A stretch of 64,000 bases of DNA from Chaetorhynchus papuensis (GCA_013396525.1 VWYX01000863.1:124001-188000), one strand, 5' to 3'. Shown: positions 13,161 through 27,274, counted from the first letter of the stretch. Notes: generated from the sequence alone by a model not told the origin. Numbers and translations: made by a program.

Positions 13161-16006
13161 TCGAGGCTCAGGTAACGGAACAGTGACCCCGTGGTTCATG
13201 CTCGAAAGGAGAGAGCTGCTCGCGTGCTGCACGGCTACAGCCAATGAAGCCTTTGAGAAAGCAAACTTTTCCTCTTTCCCCTCCACACAACTCAAAATGC
13301 TACTTTGAGATGACTGTTTTCGGTTTTACACTGACGAGAGCTAGGTCAGAGCCAGCCTTGGAAAGTTTTGCTCAGCAGCAGCTTTAGAAACCATAAATTA
13401 TCTTTAGACTAAGTTTACACACTCCCCCCACAGCATGACTGCCAGCTCCCGTTCTCAAGGCTCCTCTTCAGACACCACAAAAACTCTCCAAAGACCAGTA
13501 CAACCTTCACCCAGGCACAGCAGAGCTGAGAGAGAATTCCAAAATCCCCCTTGCTAAGACAAGCACCAGACTAGGGCTGAATTCAAGACTAAGCTTTAGC
13601 ACTTTCAACCTCAGGCAGGGCCAAAGCTACGGAACCTGGAGGGGAGCACAAACTCCTTGAGTTGCATCACCAGGGGATTCACTTCCATTGGGATGTGGGA
13701 AAAAAATCATGCACAAACCAAGCAAAGCTGGTTATTTGTGGGCTAAACCTTTTAAGTTTAAAACTAAGAAGACTTCTTTGAAAAATTTCATTTTGAACTG
13801 TTTTTGAGCCAACCTAAAGCCAAAAAAGCTAATCAAAAGTGTTTTATTAGCTAAGGGGTTTCTTCCCTCTCCTCAGCTCTATTGCAGGGACCTGGCAGAA
13901 ACTTCAGCTCCCAAGAATTTGAGATACAAAACTTGGGAAGAAAACCAGCAGACCCACTCCCCTGGAATGACTGAGTCCACACTGGGATGTTTGTGGAACA
14001 CAGAGCCCTAATCCAGGCCTGCAGCTTCGCACCCTCATAGACACAGAACAGACTGGGATGCCGGTCAAAAAGGAAAGCAACAGCAGAAACACAACCCTTT
14101 AAAAGGATAAAGTCTTGAGGATAAAGGAAGAATCCCAGTATTTTCATGGACACTGCTTTGGATCATCTCTCCAGCTCTCACTGAGAGCAATTCTTTGTGC
14201 CACGGGGGCAAATTTACCAAACCCAAACCGCAAACTCCCCGGGACAGGCAGTCCTGGCACTGACGGATCAGGTCTGGCACCGAGGTGGCCGCACAGGTCG
14301 GCTGCGGCATCGAGGACAAGCCTGTCTGGGATGCTGGGATGTCCCTTCCCGATGCCATTTGTGTGCTCGAGGCGAGCCCAGGGTGAATCAGGAGCCACAG
14401 CTGCCTCGGCCGGGCAGCGATGCCGACGGCAGCTGCCTCTGCTTCCCGGAGCACGGGAGGGAACACGGGCACGGCTGGCTCCAGCGAGTTTCAGGCGGTC
14501 TCTCGAGCACGGCAGCGTTCGGGGACAATTCCAGCAGCAAGGCAGATGTTGACTCAGGAGCTGTCACTCATGGGCTAAAGTGAGAACATATGCCACTCTC
14601 CTCTCCAAGAGAGCTACTCACACAGCAAGAAAATTCTGCACGGAAAAACCAAGATTCTCAAATAATCTCTCCAGGGCCATGGGGGAACAACGCTGACACA
14701 GTCCAGGGGGTGGAGGTTTTGGGGACTGGCTGGAGAGGTGAGTGGCACCCATAAGGGCTCAGGAACACTGGTACTTCCACTGCCCTAGTGTTCAACCCTG
14801 AGTCGACAGGACGGCCTGGGGTGTATTTATTTAAGCTGAACACAAACCCTCAAACGATGTTGGGATCAGAAATTAAGGTAAGGTAAGGGAAAATCTTCCA
14901 GACAGGGATTAGCTGAGAAACCCCTGCTGGGAACTGGAGTGAGTGCCAAATTGTGACAGGAAAGATTAATACTTCCAGAGGCATTACCACTACAAAACGT
15001 CTGAGGGAAGAGTGTTTTTCTAGAATGTTTCCTCCTTCAGAGCAAGGGTCGTTACCTGCCACTGCCTGGAAAAACTCCTGCCCAGGTATTTTTAATGCAC
15101 ATTCCAGCACAGGGCAATGGAGTTCTCCTATGCCATTTATCACTGCTGGGCAAAAATTAAGATATCCTAGAGATAAAGTCCAGAACGTTCCAGAAGTTTC
15201 TCTAACTGGTCTCTGCACACTGATGACACCTTCATTGCTCAACTTCCAAACTCCAACAAATCCCCTTCAGGCAAGAAAAAAAGCAAACACCAAGTAGGAT
15301 CTGTAAACTTTATTATCAAAGGAAAATGTCTGAAAAAAAGCCCTCAGAACATTCTTTCTGCCCATTGTCAGAAAATTCAAGCCCTCGGCCACATCCCATG
15401 TTCTCATTTTCTTGCACACTCTTTCATATCTGGTTTTGGCACTGCCCCTACAAGGGCTTTGACTGGGGATCTGTCCACACATTCCAGCAATAAATGACAC
15501 TAACTGGAGTCATTCTTTAAAATATCTGTCAAATATAATTCTTTCAGTGTTTCAATTCTCACTGACTTGCCCCCACAGAGCTGGGATGAAGTCATAAATT
15601 ATATGTTCTGCCACTCAATTTTCCCTGATTGTTTGGTAGAACCTCTCCACTAATACCCAGTGATCACCAGCCACCTCGTGGCTTAAGTGGTTTCCAATCA
15701 TGAAAGATTTATCCAGTGTGACTTCCAGTCAATCACGGAGACACCGAAATGGCAATCAGGCTCTCTCCTCGAGACCACAGAGGAGCAGACAGACTCCAGA
15801 GAGGAGGGAAGGCGGATCAAAGTGCTGACTCCAGACACCCAAAATTCACAGAGAAGCTCCAACAGCTGCATATGAAAAACATCTCTGTGAGGAAGGCAAA
15901 AGTCCCGGCCCAGAGCCTGGCTCTGAAGGGTCCTGGGTGACAGCACACACAGGGAGCCCTCCCAAGGAGCCAGCACGTTCAGGGAAGAGCTATTTCCTGG
16001 GATGAT

Positions 16007-16305
16007 ACAGAATTCACAGCATCACCGAGGCTGGAAAAGACCTCCAAGCCCATCAAGTCCAATCTGTGACCGATCCCCACCTTGACACCAGCCCAGAGCA
16101 CTGAGTGCCACGTCCAGTCATTCCTTGGACACTTCCAGGGATCCAGGAGCAGCCACAGCTTCTCTGGGCAAACTCTGCCTCACCTCCCTCACAGGGAAGA
16201 ATTCCTTCCCAGTATCCCATGTAAATCCATCCTCCTTCAGCATAAAACCATTCCCCCTTGTCCCATCAGCATTTGCCCTCTCTGTCCCTTGCTCATATGT
16301 ATTAC
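16007..16305 (-). mobile_element. CR1 LINE 3' fragment (ATCAAGTCCA 3'-end type)
   Basis: Starts CAGAATTCACAGCATCACCG, then AAAAGACCTCCAAGCCCATC. It includes the CCAGGGATCCAGGAGCAGCC block and a longer 5' part (CATTCCCCCTTGTCCCATCA). Confidence 0.85.
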
Positions 16306-19300
16306 CCAGATCAGAATCCCCTAAAACTCAGCAGCTTCCACTCCGGGAGATGGCTGGGATGGAAGGGATGGCTGGCAGCAAATATCACCTGCAATCAGAG
16401 CACGCAGGAGGTGACACAGCAGGTGACACCAGTGCCACCTGGGCAGGCCAGGACAGTGCCCACACACACAACTCTGCTGCCCAGAGCTGTTTAAGTTCAC
16501 TGTAACACAGCAGCTTCCCAGAGCCCACGAGTGCTGATCACGGGAGAGCTACGGGGAATTAATTGCTCCAGAACGAAAACTAGAAGAGTAAGCACAATTT
16601 ATTTAGCCACATTCTTAAAACGAAATAAGAAAACATTTAAACACTACAGCTTATTTAGATAATACACACTGGAAGACATCTTTTACCGCTGGCAGCTTGA
16701 AAGAAAAGAACATAATTACAATTCCAAGCATGAAATGAGCTCTCTTCCACACATGCCTGAACCAAGCCTGACTGTTTCACCAGCTGTAGTGAATCAAAGC
16801 CAGCAGAATTCAACAGAAAGGCCCAAGAAGCAGCAGCTCTCTGAGCCTTTAACCTGTAATTGAATGGCACCTGGATCCGGCAGGGCTGCTGAGGTTTTAG
16901 CAGTTGCAGATGTGCAGCTGATGTGGTGCAGGAGCATTTGATCTCCCTGGAATGCGGGACCCCGAACAATGCATCTGTGTGCTGGCCCACCACACGGCCG
17001 GGTGTGGGCCCGGGGGACACATAAAAGCCAACATTATACTGCAAGGGAAAAGAAAAAAGCCCCAGCGTGAGCTTGACTGTTGTTTAACTAAGAGAAAAAC
17101 AATAGCAGCTTTGGTGGAAGTGTGTGCCAGAATGACCAGTGGCCACTTCCAGAACTTCTTTGTTCAAGTGCTTCCACAATCCCTCGTTCGCTGGCACCCA
17201 GAATCACAAAGGTGCCGAAGGGGCTGCTAAACCCAAACCCTCGGTGACATCTGCACCTCCTGCTCCTCACAGAAACTGTCCAAATGCCCAGAGCTCCAGT
17301 CTGGAGCTGTTATGTCCACAGTGAATCGAGTCTGGAGCCTGCCCGTTTGGGAAGCACCGGTGTGACACAGCGGCCACTCGTCACAAACCCCATCGCTTCC
17401 ACATCTGCTTCAAATCCTCACCCTGCACCAGGACAGACAAGCCCAGCTACGACCCCTCCCCTGCAAACCCAAGCTGAACTTCATGCACAGCCCTGGGAAA
17501 GCCTCCAGGTTTGGGTGCTGTGTCCCCCTGAGCTCTGGGAGCAGCGGGAATCTCTGGCTCGGCCGCCGGCACCACACGTACCCAGTGGCACGGGCGTCCC
17601 TCCGGCCAGAGCAGTGACATCAAACAGAGCTGCACAACGGCACAAAAACAAACGAGTTAACACCGACAGAACTCCAAGCCTCTGTCTGAACAGAGCTTTC
17701 CACAAGAGCCAGATTCTCCTGAGAGGACGAGCTGGGAGAGCTGCTGCCAGGGCTCTGCTGGGGAACGAGGGGAAGCCCATCCTGGGAGGTTTGTGAAGTT
17801 ATCCTGACCTCCAGAATCACCCCTTGCAGGTACAAAAATCACGAGCGCTGCTCTCAGAGAAGTATTCCTAACATGTCCCAGAAAAAGACAGAATATCACT
17901 CTCCAGCTGAAAGAAGTGGACATTTCCCCTTCCACTCTGCACGGGTAATTCCACAGGACACAGGCAGCATCGCAGGGATACGTACAGCCTTCTGCTGGCT
18001 GCTCACAAGGTAAAAGAGAAGCAATTCAAATAAAAAAAGATAGGTTTGGGTCACTTTTCTATCACCTCAGCTGAATTAAAATGCAAAAAAAAAATTGCAG
18101 TAATTTCCATGGGCAACTTTAGCTACTCCATTAAGCTTCATAAAAAAAGTTTAAAAAGAGGATTGGCTACAATAAACTAAAAATCAGCAAATCTGACATA
18201 AAACCACCAAAATTATGAATATCTCTGTAAAATCAGACAAACGTTAGTGCATGCTAGGTATCTGTGCAAAATTACTTATTCTGCCTGAAATCATCTCTGC
18301 TACAGCGATCTTTCCTTCCCCGTTTTTCAACCCCAAAAGGATTACCATTTCTTTCCAGACGAGAACTTCTGCCAACATTCTGGAGGGCTGAAGTCCAAAC
18401 CACACATAGTTCAACAACAGCAGAGTTGAACAAAAAGGAAAACTGGAGCTTTTTTTATTTTAATTATACCTTGTGAAAGTATGGCTGAGCAGGGGGAAAA
18501 AGTAGTCCAAGTCATTGATTAATTCCAGAGTAATGAAGAAGGTTCATGGCACACTGCAATATATACTTTACTAAGTTCATTGGATTTATCACCAGCTTTT
18601 AATGGCTAAACTGGAGGTGGCTCTCCAGGAAAACTCCCACTGCTTGAATTCTCACACTGGAATGGCTGAGAGTCCCCAAATTAATAATTTTACAGGCAAG
18701 GGTTTCATAACTGGGTCAAAGCAGGGGGATGACGGTATAAATTCTTCCTCACCCAGCAGAAAAAGCCAGGATCAAGCTCCTTTCCCAGGGATCCCCAAGG
18801 TTTTAACAGGCACAAAAATTCCAACTTTGCAAAATTGCAAAATCCAGCCTCTTTCAACACCTTTTAATTGAAGCCGTGCCAGGAGCGTGTCTGGAATTCT
18901 GAACCCACTTTCTCCTGAGCTGCAGCACAGCTCTGCGCTGGCAGCATCAGGAACAGGAGGTTTTCAGGAATACAAGCATCCAAATCTGCATCAAGGGGTA
19001 AAGCCATGAAGAATCCCAGCAGAAAACAGACTGAAAAAGAGCAATGGGGAACTAGGGCTACTCCAAGGTACCTGATGGATCCTCAGTGCTGAACATTCCG
19101 ATGTTAAAGCCATGAACACTTATGGTTTTAACACAAACTGTCTCACTCCTTTGCCCAGGACACTCTGTCCTCCTTGTTTATATCCAAGAGTTGTTCCAAA
19201 GAAATGTATTAAGGACTAGAAAAAAAAATAGAGTCCAGGGCTTTCTTCACTCCTCAGAGCTACTGTAAATTAAATATTAATATAGAAACTATTTCTGTGA

Positions 19301-20001
19301 GCAAAGGAAGCTCAGCACAGGGAGGTTTGTTTTTTTTTTTTTTAACCTGATGTTTCACTCACAAAAATATTCACTTTAAAGTGACACCTGACCTTAAAGC
19401 CACCACATCCTCCAGGGTAGAGGCATCAGTGGCAGAACAGGATTCCCAAATAAGCTGTGTCCCTGCTCGAAACCATACAATTTGTATGGTGACAGCACAG
19501 AAAATCACTATATTAGAGGGTAATTTTAATACTTTATTATAATTATTTAATTCAGCATTACAAAGGGGTCAGTCTCAGCCTAGGGCAGTGTCCTGGAGGT
19601 ATCCAAATTACAGACAGAAGCACAAGAAGACACCACCAAGAGGTGATCAAACCCACAGTTCATCACTGGCAGATTTTGGTGTGTAAACCATCAAAGTTGA
19701 GCTTTTTTGTTCACATCCTTTTGCTCTACAGCCCAGGGGCGCTTGGGAGTGAGACACTGAGGAATAACTCTGGTTGGGCCAAGAGCACATCCCTGGAATT
19801 CCAGGCTGTTGTTATGCCCAGCTCACTGCTGCAGTTATCCCTCCTGAAGATCTAATTAAACCTCTGGCTCGTCATGGCCTGGGCTCACACAGGAGCAGCT
19901 CTGAGCCCTGTGTGCCATTTCACAAGGATGGAAAAAAGAGATGAAGCAGCTCTGAAGGCTCCTGTGGGCAGAGAGATGTTCCTCCACATTCCTCTCATGA
20001 A
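16306..20001. other. Non-coding stretch
   Basis: GC-moderate to about 17990, AT-rich from 18000 to 19660. No gene or interspersed repeat recognised. Confidence 0.6.
19330..19343 (-). repeat. T14 run
   Basis: Simple homopolymer. Confidence 0.9.
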
Positions 20002-20420
20002 GTCATGGAATGGTTTGGGTGAGAAGGGACCTTAAAGCTCATCTTGTTTCACCCCCTGCCATGGGCAGGGATACTTTCCATAGCCCAGGCTGCTCCAAGC
20101 CCCAGTGTCCAGCCTGGCCTTGGGCACTGCCAGGGATCCAGGGGCAGCCACAGCTTCTCTGGGCACCCTGTGCCAGGGCCTCCCCACCCTCACAGGGAAC
20201 AATTCCTTCCCAATATCCCATCCAGCCCTGCCCTCTGGCAGTGGGAAGCCATTCCCTGTGTCCTGTCCCTCCATCCCTTGTCCCCAGTCCCTCTCCAGCT
20301 CTCCTGGAGCCCCCTTAGGCCCTGGAAGGGGCTCTGAGCTCTCTGTGGATCCCTTCCCTTCTCCAGATGAACATTCCCAGCTGTCCCAGCAGCAGCTCCG
20401 TGGCCCTCTCGCTCCACTCA
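20002..20420 (-). mobile_element. CR1 LINE 3' fragment, one of the longest here (~420 bp)
   Basis: Begins AGTCATGGAATGGTTTGGGT and extends through the standard blocks to CTCTCCAGCTCTCCTGGAGC and the CTTCTCCAGATGAACA segment. Open frames here on both strands are translations of the repeat. Confidence 0.95.
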
Positions 20421-21160
20421 GGCAGGTCCAAAGCAGCACTCGGATGGAAACCTCTCCTGGGGTCCCCGTCCCACCACACTCCCTGCAGACCACGGGAACC
20501 AGCCCCAAGGACGGTCTCTGGCTACAGGAAATCCAAACTGCACTTCAACTGGAATTGTGGATGACCTTCAAGTAGGGGACATTTAAAAATACATCTGCAT
20601 GTGCACACAGAGCTGTGGGTGTTTTAAATGCTTTCCTACCTCAGCAAGCTCGAGGTCAAGGGAATGAGGGAACTTTCTCTACTTTATATACTCGAGGGTT
20701 TGGCTAAATTCATATATTCAGGTTCCCCTTATAGCACTAAATAACCAAACACTGCAAGGAGAAAGAGAGGATAATTTAGCAAAGGAAGGAGAATTCAGCT
20801 GTGTGACACCTTGCCAAAGGCAAAGCCCAGAGGAGCTGCTACCAGTTGGTTTAGACAGAGATTTCCTTCAGACTGTTGTAAAAGCAGCATTAAAAACAAG
20901 AGGAAGAAAGGATTCAGGACTGGGCAGCTGCTACATCCAGCTGCAGCCCCGACTGGTGACAGGAAAAGAATACATGATTATTTTTCTTCATTATTTGGTT
21001 TCGTGTTTTTATTTTGTCCAATTATTTACTACCTGTTGCTATTTGGTTTTGACTCCATGTAACTTCCATGTAGCATTAAAACTGTGTAATTATGTTAACA
21101 AACATAATTTACCAGACAATAACAAGTAGACTTACTACCAGTCTCTAAGGTTACTCAAAA

Positions 21161-21290
21161 TAATCAGAGAATCAGAGGATCATGGAATATCCTGAGTGGG
21201 AAGGGACCCACAAGAATCATCCAGTCCAGCTCCTGGCCCTGCCCAGGACACCCCTGGCCACCAGAGCAGAGATCAGAGCTGCCCTTCCAC
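21161..21290 (-). mobile_element. CR1 LINE 3' fragment
   Basis: Three degenerate copies of the terminal octamer (AATCAGAGAATCAGAGGATC), then GGAAGGGACCCACAAGAATC and ATCCAGTCCAGCTCCTGGCC. This is a 3'-end type distinct from the common one. The 5' limit is uncertain. Confidence 0.8.
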
Positions 21291-22343
21291 AGGAATTCAC
21301 AGACAGGACTCGGGAGCAGAGCTGGTTTATTCCTCTATTATTACCTTAAACCTCTCCTTAAACCTCTCCAAAGTTACAGCTCCAAAGCTAAGCCCTGCAA
21401 TGAACGTCCTTCCACTAAGTTAAAATAGATTTCCCTGAATATTTGTTTCCTACATTATCTTCAACCCAAACGTGCATTTCTCTTACAAAAGTTAATTCCA
21501 ATTAAGAGAACGCTGAAAGGCTTCCTGCAAAAAACAACTACAGGATATTGGCAAGACTACAAGAATGAGGTAAAAACTACCGAAGACAACAAAATAATTT
21601 TCCTCTGACTGTGCAACATAAAAAGAAACTATATTTCTCATATGACACCAGCAATACGTTTAAGACCAGCAGAGAATAACCAGAGCTATTCAGTGCTGAC
21701 CTTTGAATGCTTGTACTGTTCAACAGCTGAAAAATTATACAAAAGGATAAAAATGATCAAAATCAGAGAACTCCTCCCATCATACCCACTCACATCCATC
21801 AAGCTGACCAGCTCCTCTCATTTTTGCAGTTCCTCCAAGTATTCGTCGCCTCCTCAAGACCTCCAGGAAATGCAGAATTAAGGTTAAATGTTAGACAAGG
21901 AAACCAAGGACACTCAGAGGGAATGTGCTCTGAAAACCACCTGGCTCAGCCCCGTGGAGTCCAGGCCTCCCTGCAAGGCACATGACAACTTCTGAACTAC
22001 AACTTTTCCTAAAATCCTCTGAAGCCTGAAAGCATTAACATTTTCCAAGGGTACACAAGGAACTGATGGCTGTATTTTCACATAATTGTACGCTAGGATG
22101 AGTCCAGACACACAAACTCCATCAAAATCCAACCTTGTTCTTTCAGATCAGAAAAAACCCAACTTCTGCCATTGGTGTAATGCTGGGAAAACTGGACATC
22201 AGCTCGGCAGAACCCTCAGGCGTTCACTCTGTAGTTTAGATAACCACCAAAATAAACACCTGGGAAACTCAACTCCGGTGACACAGCAAGGAAGAGTGTA
22301 AAACAAACACCATCCCCAACAAACACCAGGCCTCAGGCAGGAA

Positions 22344-22465
22344 AGTCATGGAATTATGAGTGCTGTGGGTTGGGAGGGACCTTAAAACTCATCTCCACCC
22401 CCTGCCACGGGCAGGGATACCAAGACCAGGTTTCTCTGGACCCCAGGTCCTTCTGTATTTAAAGA
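22344..22465 (-). mobile_element. CR1 LINE 3' fragment
   Basis: AAGTCATGGAATTATGAG, then GGGTTGGGAGGGACCTTAAA and CCCTGCCACGGGCAGGGATA. The fragment is short and diverged. Confidence 0.85.
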
Positions 22466-23075
22466 GTGTCACCACCTGCACCGAGGACAACACCAACCTC
22501 TGGGACCTCCTGCCCCAAACACTAACAGAGTTATGTGGTATCAATTCATCTTGATTCTGCAGTGTAAGCCTAGGAGTGAAATCCCAGCCTGGGACAGGCA
22601 ACTCAGGGTATCTGCAGTGGTCTGTGCCTGTCCTACAATCGATGCTGGTTTTGGTGTTCCCGTGATTCCCCCACAAGAGCCACCAGCGCACCCTCACCAC
22701 AGCCACCACCAGGGCCAGCCCACCTGGACTGTTAATTCACTGGGGCAAAAATAAATGAAAAATAGGAATCCATGACCAATTTTACTTGCAAAAGCAAACA
22801 CAGCACCCATTTACAGTGGCGATTTCCCAAAATAACCCATACACATGGCTGCGGTCCCCGCTCCTCTGCGAGCAGTTCATCCAGAAAGGTGACGTTACAC
22901 AAGCACATTCCTGGCTGATAAGGAAGCCCCACGCACCCAGTTCCCCAGAAATAGCTGCTGTGCTCCAAAGTAACCTCTAATATCGATAACGAGAGGGATT
23001 TAAATTTCAAATAAATTTAGATGAAAGACTGAAGCGAGAACCTCAGTTCCAGCACCGCACGGAGATGTTTGTCTT

Positions 23076-23133
23076 AAAAAAAAAAAAAAAAAAAAAAAAT
23101 AACAAGGGAGAAGATTTACACCCAAGCTCCTCA

Positions 23134-23156
<23 letters not shown>
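23076..23156 (+). repeat. Two A24 runs separated by 33 bp
   Basis: A runs at 23076-23099 and 23133-23156, both 24 bases, the longest homopolymers of the window. No retrocopy body is recognisable to the left. Confidence 0.95.
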
Positions 23157-23164
<8 letters not shown>

Positions 23165-24060
23165 GGGAATGAATTACTGATTTTTGCAGCTACTTAGTGG
23201 TAGGAACAGATGGTTCCAGGCAATAGTATTGACAACCTCCCAAGCTCCCACCCCCAAAGGTGAGCTGCTAAGTCTGTTCAAAATTCAAGAGTTAAAAACG
23301 TCGCTGCTCTCGGGGAAGCGCCGAGGCTCAGCCAGTCCCACAGCTCCAGAACTCCACTTTGCTCACTGCTGCTCTGCCTCGGCCCTCACCCAAGCGTGGT
23401 GCCATCCCAAAACACCCTGAGGCGGCTCCCGCAGCCATCTGCCTGCCCCGGGATGAGCCAGGGCCGTGGCAAGGGGAAGGCAGGCGAGGCATGGAACAGC
23501 TCTGAGGGCAAGCAGAGCTCCCAGTGTTTGTCCACCAACTCAAAGCCACTTCTGAGGCCAAAGCCAGGCGTGTCAGCTTCCCAAAACACCCAGGCACAGG
23601 GAGCAGTTCTTGGAATTCCAGCCCCCGGGAGCCTCTGCCATGGTGGGCACAGCCCACGGCCCCTCACTCCCTTCATGTCCACAAGTTCCTGCAAAACACC
23701 CAAAACCTCCCCTCTGCCAGCTCCTGCACGTCTCCAGCAACTGGAAACAATCAGCCTGTCCAGTCACAACCCAAGATCAAAACACTCCTTAAAGCAGCAA
23801 CTTGTTAAAACAAAATTCAGCTTTGGATTTCTGGGGAAGTCCAGCAAACTACCATGAAACAGGGATAACACCCAGCAGCAAAAGAACTGTTGGAACACCT
23901 GAATGAGTCCTCAAGCCTCTTGTTAAGCCAGGAAGGAATCAGGCTGAGCCAGCAAAGCCCAGCCCCTGTTTTCCCACTGCTCCAAAATCAAAGCCCTGCC
24001 AAGGATTTAGCCAAGGAAACAGAAACACTGGTAATGCCTGCTTCCCATCTCCACACTCAG

Positions 24061-24210
24061 CATGGATCTATGGGATGGTTTGGCTTGGAAGGGACCTTAA
24101 AGCTCATCTCGTTCCACCCCCTGCCACGGGCAGGGACACCTTCCACAAGACCAGGGTGCTCCAGGCTCCATCCAGTCTAACCTTGACCACTTCCAGGGAC
24201 GGGGCACATC
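24061..24210 (-). mobile_element. CR1 LINE 3' fragment
   Basis: TATGGGATGGTTTGGCTTGG, then the standard block to ACTTCCAGGGACGGGGCA. Confidence 0.9.
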
Positions 24211-26502
24211 CAACATTTTAGACTTACTTTTCAGAATTGTTTCCTGGTTTTGTCAGAAGTCCCCTTCCAAGGACTATCAGTGAAGCAGATCCATCACTTT
24301 TTGCCTTTGGTTGCAATAACCATTTCCCACTTTTCCATGCATGTAGGACAGAACCAGAACCAGGAGCAGGCTGCACCTCCCTGTTCATGTCAGACACTTG
24401 GGTGGCTCAGCCAAATCACCTTCCATACAAGGTTTCCATAAATTCACACTCCGGCTCTCCTGCTACTGAACACCTCCCAGCCACAATTCCCACCTCACTC
24501 CCCCCTCACAGGGTGTCCAGCAGCTGACCTGTTCCTTGGACAACGACTGTCCCACCTGCAGCCTCACTAAAGATGCCCAAGTAAGTCACTGATGCTTCTC
24601 CCGCAGCATTTCCGTGGCAGGAATGAACTCCCGAACACAAAACCACTCCCCTCAATCAAAGAACTCGGGATTTGAATGTCAAAACCTCGGGAGCACCATT
24701 ACCTACACCAAAGGGGAGGGAACAAGAACATCCCAAGCTTCATTCCAGAAGTACAAGAGAGCCTGGTCCTCCCCGTGGGCCTTTGGCCCGCGAGCTCCGG
24801 AGGTGGGGAACATCTTGCACACCTCCTGCTGCCAAGAGCATCGTCTGCACTTAATCACACCATGATGGATACCTCTGGAAAACAAGGGATTGCAGCCATA
24901 TCATGTGTCACGCTGCCACTTCACTCCCCAGCCAGTGTCACTTCCTCAGGGCGGAGGCCACAGCTTTGAAGAGCACGCTTTGGTGCTCCCTGGAACACCC
25001 ATAAATAAATAAAACCCTCGCTCACCACCCCACAACCCGCCCCCCAGCACTTTTACTTTCCCAAGAGGTCACACCCAGGAACACCGTTGCACAACAATGG
25101 AACAGGCCAAGAAACCTACAGCTCCCTTCCCAAAAAACCCAGCAGCCTCCCTGTGTCACCCGGGCTGGGTGGCTCAGGAGTTTCCTCCATGAAATAACAG
25201 GCTGGCAGCTACTGGAAATGATGATCCCGTGCACTGTCTGCTTGTTTTAATGAACTTATTCCTAAATGCAACTGTGATTTTTAAGTGTACATTACATGTT
25301 AGTTGGTGTTAACCTACAACATCATAACCCAGAAGTGTACATTTTTCAGTGCACATTACATTAGCTGATATAAATACACAGAATCCTATGTCAAAAGTGT
25401 ATATCTTTTAAAAAATTAGGATTTTTGTGGTCACAATATAGCCCCTCAGAGAACAAAATTATTCAAATCAAGTAGATTCAGAGAAAAAGCCCAGCCAACC
25501 ATTTTGCTTCTTTTCAAGCAGTTACTGACATGGTTTTCTCTAGTTCTAAACACTAAAGGAGGGAGAAAAAGGGCTGTATTTGGTTGTGGGTTGCTCTCAC
25601 CAAGAACTCCCGTCCGTGCCATGGTGCATAAATGGACCAAAATTACACCCAACGAACAAGTCAAGCGAGACATTTTTCAAAGCAGCCCCTGCTCAGCTCA
25701 GGTCTGTTCATTAAGGTGCTGCATTGTGCTCCAGCTTGGCTTATTAGCAGTGGAAAGGTCAGGGAAAGTGAATTAATGGAAGTGCTGCGCTCTCCAACAT
25801 CTGACACGCAAGAGAGGAGCCTCCCTACCTACACTGCTCCTGAAAGGTACCTTCAAATTGAGGGCATGTAGGTGGCACCTGCCAAAAGTGCCATGTGAAT
25901 AACGCTGGCAATTTAACAAATTCTAGGAAAATACAGAGAACTGTAAAAGCAGCAATTCAACCACTCAAAGCAAATGCTTGTGCTGAGATTACAGTTGAAA
26001 AAGCAGCTTTTTCACGGGGACGGGGGGAAGGATTTAAAGCTCTTTCCTGTAGGTCTCAGCAGGGTTTTGTGTCCAAAAAACCTCAAGGCTTGTTTGACCC
26101 ACAAAGAACTCCAGGCTCACAGTTAAGCCACCTCTGCTTAACCTCTGCTGGCGGTGAAGATACGGCTTTAAAAGTTAAATTTAGACTGTGCCACTTCAGT
26201 GCTGTCCAGGAGACCAGAACACGGCCACACAAACATTTACTGCAGACCCACCCCACACCCAGGGAGGACACTGCAGGAGCCGGGGTGTTCCCCACCAACC
26301 CCACCTCCCCTTCCCAGGCCGAGCCACGCGGCAGCACAGACCCAAACTGGCCCTGGTGAAACGCTCCGGGCAAACCCACACCTGGAGAGCCACCCGGCTG
26401 CTTTATGGAGCTTCCAAAATCTCTGTTTTTCAAGGAGAAAGGGCTCCAGCAGAAGTCAGCAAATCCACAAGCCACACAGCTCTGCTTCTTTAATGCTGCA
26501 TT

Positions 26503-26610
26503 GAATCACGGAATTGTTTGGGTTGGAAGGGACCTCAAAGCTCATCTCATTCCACCCCTGCCTTCCACTGTCCCAGGGTGCTCCAAGCCCTGTCCAGCCT
26601 GGCCAACACG
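26503..26610 (-). mobile_element. CR1 LINE 3' fragment
   Basis: GAATCACGGAATTGTTTGGG, then the standard block to GTCCAGCCTGGCC. Confidence 0.9.
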
Positions 26611-27274
26611 CTAAAAAAATCAATGTACACTGCACTGCCAAAAAAAAAACTTCCAGCCCCTCTAATCTGAAAGGGATAAGAACTGAAACACATGGGAAAA
26701 AAAAAAGCAGCAAGCTCAGAAGAACACTTCCTGCAGAGAAATATCTTCCTGGTAGAATACTGAGCTCGATTTCCCCCAGAGCAGTAAAACCTGAGAACTG
26801 TATGTGAACACGTTTAAGAGCATTAATAGAAAAACACCGAGCAGTTAAGTGAAGTCACGTTCCACCTAAACAACGCTCCCATTATTGCAGCATCTGACTT
26901 TCCGAGGACAATTCAATCCTGGCAGCATGTACTGTAATTGCTTTTCCACTCCAGGCCTCGGCTTTACAATCGTGCCCTTCTCGGGAGGTCAGAACGCGCG
27001 GCTGCAGCTCGGAAAGCAATTCTGCTCCTCATTCATCCCTTTAATCCCACACCTGCATATTCATTAGGAACTCCCTGAAACACCACTGCCAAAGCCACCA
27101 GCAAAGCTGCTGCTCGGAGAAAGCCTTGACCCCTCTGCTTCCCTGGGAAGGTGTCAGGAACACGCGGATGGCGCCGGTGCCGGGGAGCAGTGGAGTCACC
27201 AAAGGCCAGGACAAGCCCAGCGTGGTGCAGCCACTCCTGCTGCCAACAGCAAAAAGAGCAGCAAATACCACTGC

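Larger units (their letters stand above)
11316..16006. other. CR1-free non-coding stretch (4.7 kb)
   Basis: Mixed composition; CpG-richer spots at about 12945-13030 and 14270-14525. No gene recognised. Confidence 0.6.
20421..26502. other. Non-coding DNA between CR1 copies
   Basis: Apart from the CR1 pieces and the two A24 runs, nothing recognised. 25260-25420 is AT-rich with degenerate AAGTGTACATT-like repeats. Confidence 0.6.

Noticed and set aside
20002..20575. Open frames of 100-158 codons on both strands
   Set aside because: They are translations of a CR1 3' end. Near-identical peptides recur at every copy (36320, 38193, 53030, 57209, 58512), so they are repeat sequence, not a gene family.
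23076..23156. A24 runs as tails of processed pseudogenes
   Set aside because: No coding similarity, target-site duplication or poly(A) signal seen to the left; CR1 machinery also makes few retrocopies in birds.
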